NCBI RefSeq assembly: GCF_051020765.1
Contig: NC_134937.1
Coordinates: 16,422,947 to 16,486,946, forward strand
Length of the DNA stretch: 64,000 bases
Direction: 5' to 3'
From: Lasioglossum baleicum
Taxonomy: Eukaryota > Arthropoda > Insecta > Hymenoptera > Halictidae
Part shown: piece after piece, positions 60,071 through 64,000 of the stretch
How positions within the stretch are numbered: the first letter of the stretch is position 1
How the letters are laid out: each line of letters starts with the position of its first letter
Made by a program: the position numbers and the translations under genes
The notes under the pieces: model-generated
What the model was told of the DNA's origin: nothing
What the model saw: only the letters and a program-made list of their open reading frames with translations
Database searches by the model: none

Positions 60071-63000
60071 TGGTAGAGGAAGAAGAATATGAGAGGGACG
60101 GGAGGGAATCAAGCGACTCGAAGGAACCAAGAGAAAGAGAGGCGAGAAAGAGAAAGAGAAAACGGTACGCGCGCGAGAGACTCGGTTACATCAGCTGGGT
60201 GTGTCCTTAATCCGAGGAGAGACAGAGAGAGAATAGGGTCTTCGTTTTTCGGCTGCGGCGCCAGGTCGGGCCGATCCGGGCCGTTTAATTAAAACTTTTC
60301 CGCGTCATAATTGCAATTTTCGCGAGTCGGACGGAGCCGCGAGTGACATCGAGGCCCGGCGACGTCGTAGATCGACGCCGCGCGACGTCTAGAAATTTAT
60401 CGTTAATTACTTTTTATTTACGCCGCGTGTCCGACCGAGGCGTTTATCAGCCTAAAGCGCACTAAAAGGTCGCCAGGATTTTATGACCTCGCCGTTCGAC
60501 GGATTTTACGAGTCGACGGTTATTTACAGTCGGATTGATTCGGACGTTCCTTCGGGGCATCCCGCGCGAGTCTTAAATCCGCGGGACATGGTGTATATCT
60601 CGCGAAGAAGATTCGCTTTTGTGCCGGCCTCGTGGCTGTAAATCCTGCGCGACCTGTTAGTTAGTCAAATGCATAATTCTGCAGTACTCGGTGGGGGTTG
60701 CTGGAAGGAAAACAAAAAAAAAACATGACACGCGAATACGAATCGCGAAATTCTGGTTTCTTAGCGTCGTAAATTTCATTAACGGCGCGATAAGCGGTCG
60801 CCGCTGGCCGCTATCAGACCCTGCGAAAAACAAAGGACGCTATAAAGAGTTTGGCCGGCCGACTACCGGACTGCCAAGGATCATCGAGTGCCTGGAAGAA
60901 CCGGCTGCCGGCCTCCGCAAAAGTACCAGTGTCCTGTTTGAGATATTTCTGATTAGGAAAAAGTATAATGCTTTGACTACCGTTATCTAATTTGATGCTT
61001 GGGTCAAAACATTTTTTCATGTGCAGGATGCTGATTTCTAGAATTATGCTAGCGAGAAATACAAGCAAGTCAGCAAATCTTAAGCTCTTACAATCGGATT
61101 CATAATCTCATAGTTATTTAGCTAATTAGCGTAAGTAGAGATCGTACTTTAGGTTCGTGTATTTATCATTGCGTTATTCATTTTGCTCCATTTATTTTGT
61201 TTGTTTTCTCACTTTGCTACTAAATTGGAGGATGTATGAAAGGCTTGCTTCGATTTTGGCAAATGGTACCATTTTGTAGACATATTCGATTGTCTGAACC
61301 GATAATGTTCGACTTCTTTATCGTCTAAATGCGTTCAACACGGTGGTATAAGATTTGCTTGATTATTTAAAATTCATATACAAGACAATAAACGTGGATT
61401 TTTAAAAAATAAAATGGTTACTTCATTTTAAGATGATCTAGCGACTTTTGGACCATCATGTACATCTAAATACTTCAATCTGATAGAATTCATGTGCCAA
61501 GAAAAATGAAATTGTGATCAGCTTATCGTCTGTCTAACATGTTGAGATTCTAATTTTAATTTCAACTGTATCGGGGGAGATTTATGAAGTTATTGACTGC
61601 ACGCTTGTTAGCAGTCCATTACTATCGAAGCTGTGAGTGCATTAGGTTTTTCGAACACGGCAATCAGCGCATAAATTAGTGTTTAAGGAAATGAAACGGC
61701 ACTAGAATTTTTGCTAGTATTTAGGAGAGACTTAACTGAGATACCAACGGCGATAAACAGGCTGCCGCGATGGAACACGGTGTTCGCGAGGTTGTTCGCG
61801 CGTGACTCGCCGCTTCCTCGGTCCATTGCCTTCGAAAGTCATCGGCGTGGCCGCGGGTAAGCGATTCGCGCGTTGTCTTCGCGCGTTAACGAGCAGCTCG
61901 CGTAATAAAGTAGTCGGCGGCTTGCAGCCGAGGCTTGTCAACTAGGAAGGAACGGGCTCGCGAGAACTTCCGGTGTTGGCGCGGTTTCCATAACGCATAG
62001 TGGTGCACATCATTCCGTAAATTGCTATTGTACACAGAAATAAATGAAATTAAATGTTTAGGAACGACGTCTCTGTGCACTGTACTGAATTCGTACTCCC
62101 CTCTCGCGTTCGTCGGAACGCGGTGGTGGGGATATCGATCGAGCGTCGGCAGCTCGTGAGCAATCAGTTGCCCAGGCCTGGTCTATGTTGTTGCTACAAT
62201 AGATTTCTACGAACTACAGTAAAACATGATGGTAGATGTTCTTAGTTAATTGGAATCGAGATAAGCATTGCTATTTATTATGGATGGAATTATCAATGTT
62301 CATAAAAGAACCACATATTTAACAAAACATATTAGTAACACCAACAATGTTTAATTAAAGACTGATAATTTTTCCAAACGAAACGTTCCTTCATGCACAC
62401 TCATTTCTTTATTTCGTCCAACCAATTTCACTTCATACACTTTGCCTTTCACTCATTGTGTCTCTACTTGGTTTTATTGATTTCATACTTACATCTCATC
62501 TACAATACAAACAATAATTCTCATAATTGATTTTCATACATTATACACGCTCACACATTACCTATTATACTTGTATCTTCGCTGGACAGGTGACCCCACG
62601 ATGATGCGAGGACGACAGGAGACACGGGTCTGGAAAGACAGCGAGCGAGAAACGTTGAAAGCGAAATCGTTGGTCAATCCACTTAATATTCGATGACTCG
62701 TCGCGCTCAGGTGCGACAGAAGCTTCGACTCACCTACCGGATATACGTTCCTGTGGGACACGGGTTTACGAGGCACACGCGAACTCTTCCTGCCGCGCGA
62801 GTCCCACCGTCCCTGTCCCTTCGGTTTCCTCTCCACCCACGCTACTCTTCACGGGAGCCTTCCCCGTGTCACGAAGAGTCAGCCCACCTACCAGCGGAGT
62901 TTCATCAACACCCGTACGCACGTCGCCGCACGTGACGCGCATTTATCCGGCCGGTTTTTTTTGTTCGAGCCAGGGCCAATTTTCCAAAGTCCACCGGGCA

Positions 63001-63350
63001 TTAATCATAGCAGAGACGGGGCTAATAACCGCCACGCCGGGAGAAAGTGAGCCCGGCAAACACGAGACCACCAGCCGCCATTGTCATTACCCAGGGTACA
63101 CCTCGGGATTGCCGGACATAGTTGCCGGGAACCGGAACGGCCACGAGTTTTCTCCTGTTAATCAAAAAGTCTCATAACCGCCGGACATCGCGACGCTGAT
63201 CTATCGGATGAAATTTCTAGCCGGTGTGATGTATATCTTCCACTTACTTCAACGCCACACCTAGCCCACTGTGATCCCGAATCAAGATCTACTAGTTCTC
63301 AATTAGTATAAACAACTTCGTTAAAAGTTTGACACAAGCTTCACTGTGTA

Positions 63351-63373
63351 CAAAATTGTAGTTTGCAGTCTTA
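63351..63373 (-). repeat. 23-bp dispersed inverted pair, right member
   Basis: Reads CAAAATTGTAGTTTGCAGTC followed by TTA on the plus strand. It is the reverse complement of 57245-57267 with one difference. The opening AGACTGC is reminiscent of the miniature-element family, but the rest differs. Confidence 0.6.
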
Positions 63374-64000
63374 ACACATTGTTATCTAAAGACGGCCAAT
63401 TTATCATGTTTCGAATGTTATTGACAGCAAAAGTGTCAATTACATGGTGTCTATCATTTCGCAAGTGTTAGCAACGCGATAGGGCAAATGGCACTCCTCT
63501 ATCTTAGTTGCGATTCCAGTAAAAACCGGTGAGCGCATCCGGTCGACAATGTGTAAATAATGACGTGCCTTCTTATAGGAATAGCACTCAGGAAATGAAA
63601 CAACGATTTGCGAATGCTAATTTCAAGAGACATGCGACTCAAGCGTTCATTCAGTGGACAGGTCACTCTATTACTAATGCGGCAAGCCGACGCCCTTGCT
63701 GTCGCCCTCTTTTGCTGGCCCCAGGGGCGGTTTAAGAATGCGTCGACACACGACCCGCACGGATAACGTTCGCGAGAACAGGGAAAGAATTTTAGTGAAT
63801 GCAGACAAGCCGTGTACGGCGCGCGGTTTGAGAAATGGTGTCTCTTCTGGGCTAAAACCGGAGCATATACGAGCGGACGTCCCGGCGACGACAGCCACGG
63901 GAAAAAAAGATCGAGCGTACGACGAAGGGCACGATAAGCTGCCAACCGGGTGATCTGTTAATTGCTTCGCCCGCTTTCTAACGGGACGAGAGAAGAATGC

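Larger units (their letters stand above)
58885..64000. other. Non-coding stretch to window end, no gene recognised
   Basis: AT-rich at about 58885-59080, 60990-61740, 62200-62600 and 63240-63480, CpG-rich elsewhere. Frames such as 63499-63945 (148 codons, minus) overlap plus-strand frames without recognisable domains. A purine-rich AGAGAGA-type tract is present at about 60105-60165. No RNA gene, and no exon continuing the candidate gene at 30.5 kb, could be identified. Confidence 0.45.

Overview
The window looks like non-coding nuclear DNA from an insect, most plausibly a hymenopteran such as a bee or ant. CpG dinucleotides are abundant in the GC-richer parts, the base composition switches every kilobase or so between CpG-rich and strongly AT-rich blocks, and small DNA-transposon debris of insect types (mariner, pogo/Tigger-like, TTAA-flanked piggyBac-like) is scattered through it. 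There are no bacterial gene clusters, ribosome binding sites, rRNA or tRNA genes, or CRISPR arrays. The taxonomic call is an inference from these general features.

I could not recognise a single intact host protein-coding gene. The longest open frame is 250 codons, on the minus strand at about 35.6-36.4 kb. It runs straight through a repeat element and resembles nothing I know. Other long frames lie in GC-rich DNA, overlap one another on both strands, and are expected by chance. The only recognisable protein-coding traces are two decayed mariner-type transposase fragments: a DNA-binding N-terminus at about 1.0 kb on the plus strand, and a catalytic C-terminus at about 36.8-37.1 kb on the minus strand.

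The best candidate for part of a real host gene is 30.49-30.96 kb, plus strand. It has an arthropod-type initiator (TCAGTT), several short upstream frames, and a good splice donor (GAG|GTGAGC). This looks like a non-coding first exon. If so, the left half of the window is upstream DNA and the right half is largely a long first intron. This is tentative.

The richest content is repeats. One family of small elements with ends like TAGACTGCGGAT is seen in at least six places. It includes a 562-bp version at 14.69-15.25 kb that carries a 180-bp-arm inverted repeat. Four complete TTAA-bounded inverted-terminal-repeat elements (10.87, 35.08, 39.77 and 54.28 kb) form two groups. A second theme is old, diverged local duplications in which a 60-150 bp module recurs once or twice about 240-650 bp away (1.96/2.20, 23.45/24.10/24.56, 36.65/37.19, 49.73/50.27, 53.02/53.57 and 59.34/59.98 kb). 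A 31-bp minisatellite (12.3-12.5 kb), a 67-bp tandem duplication (23.7-23.9 kb), a pentanucleotide array (5.0 kb) and several CT/GA microsatellites complete the picture.
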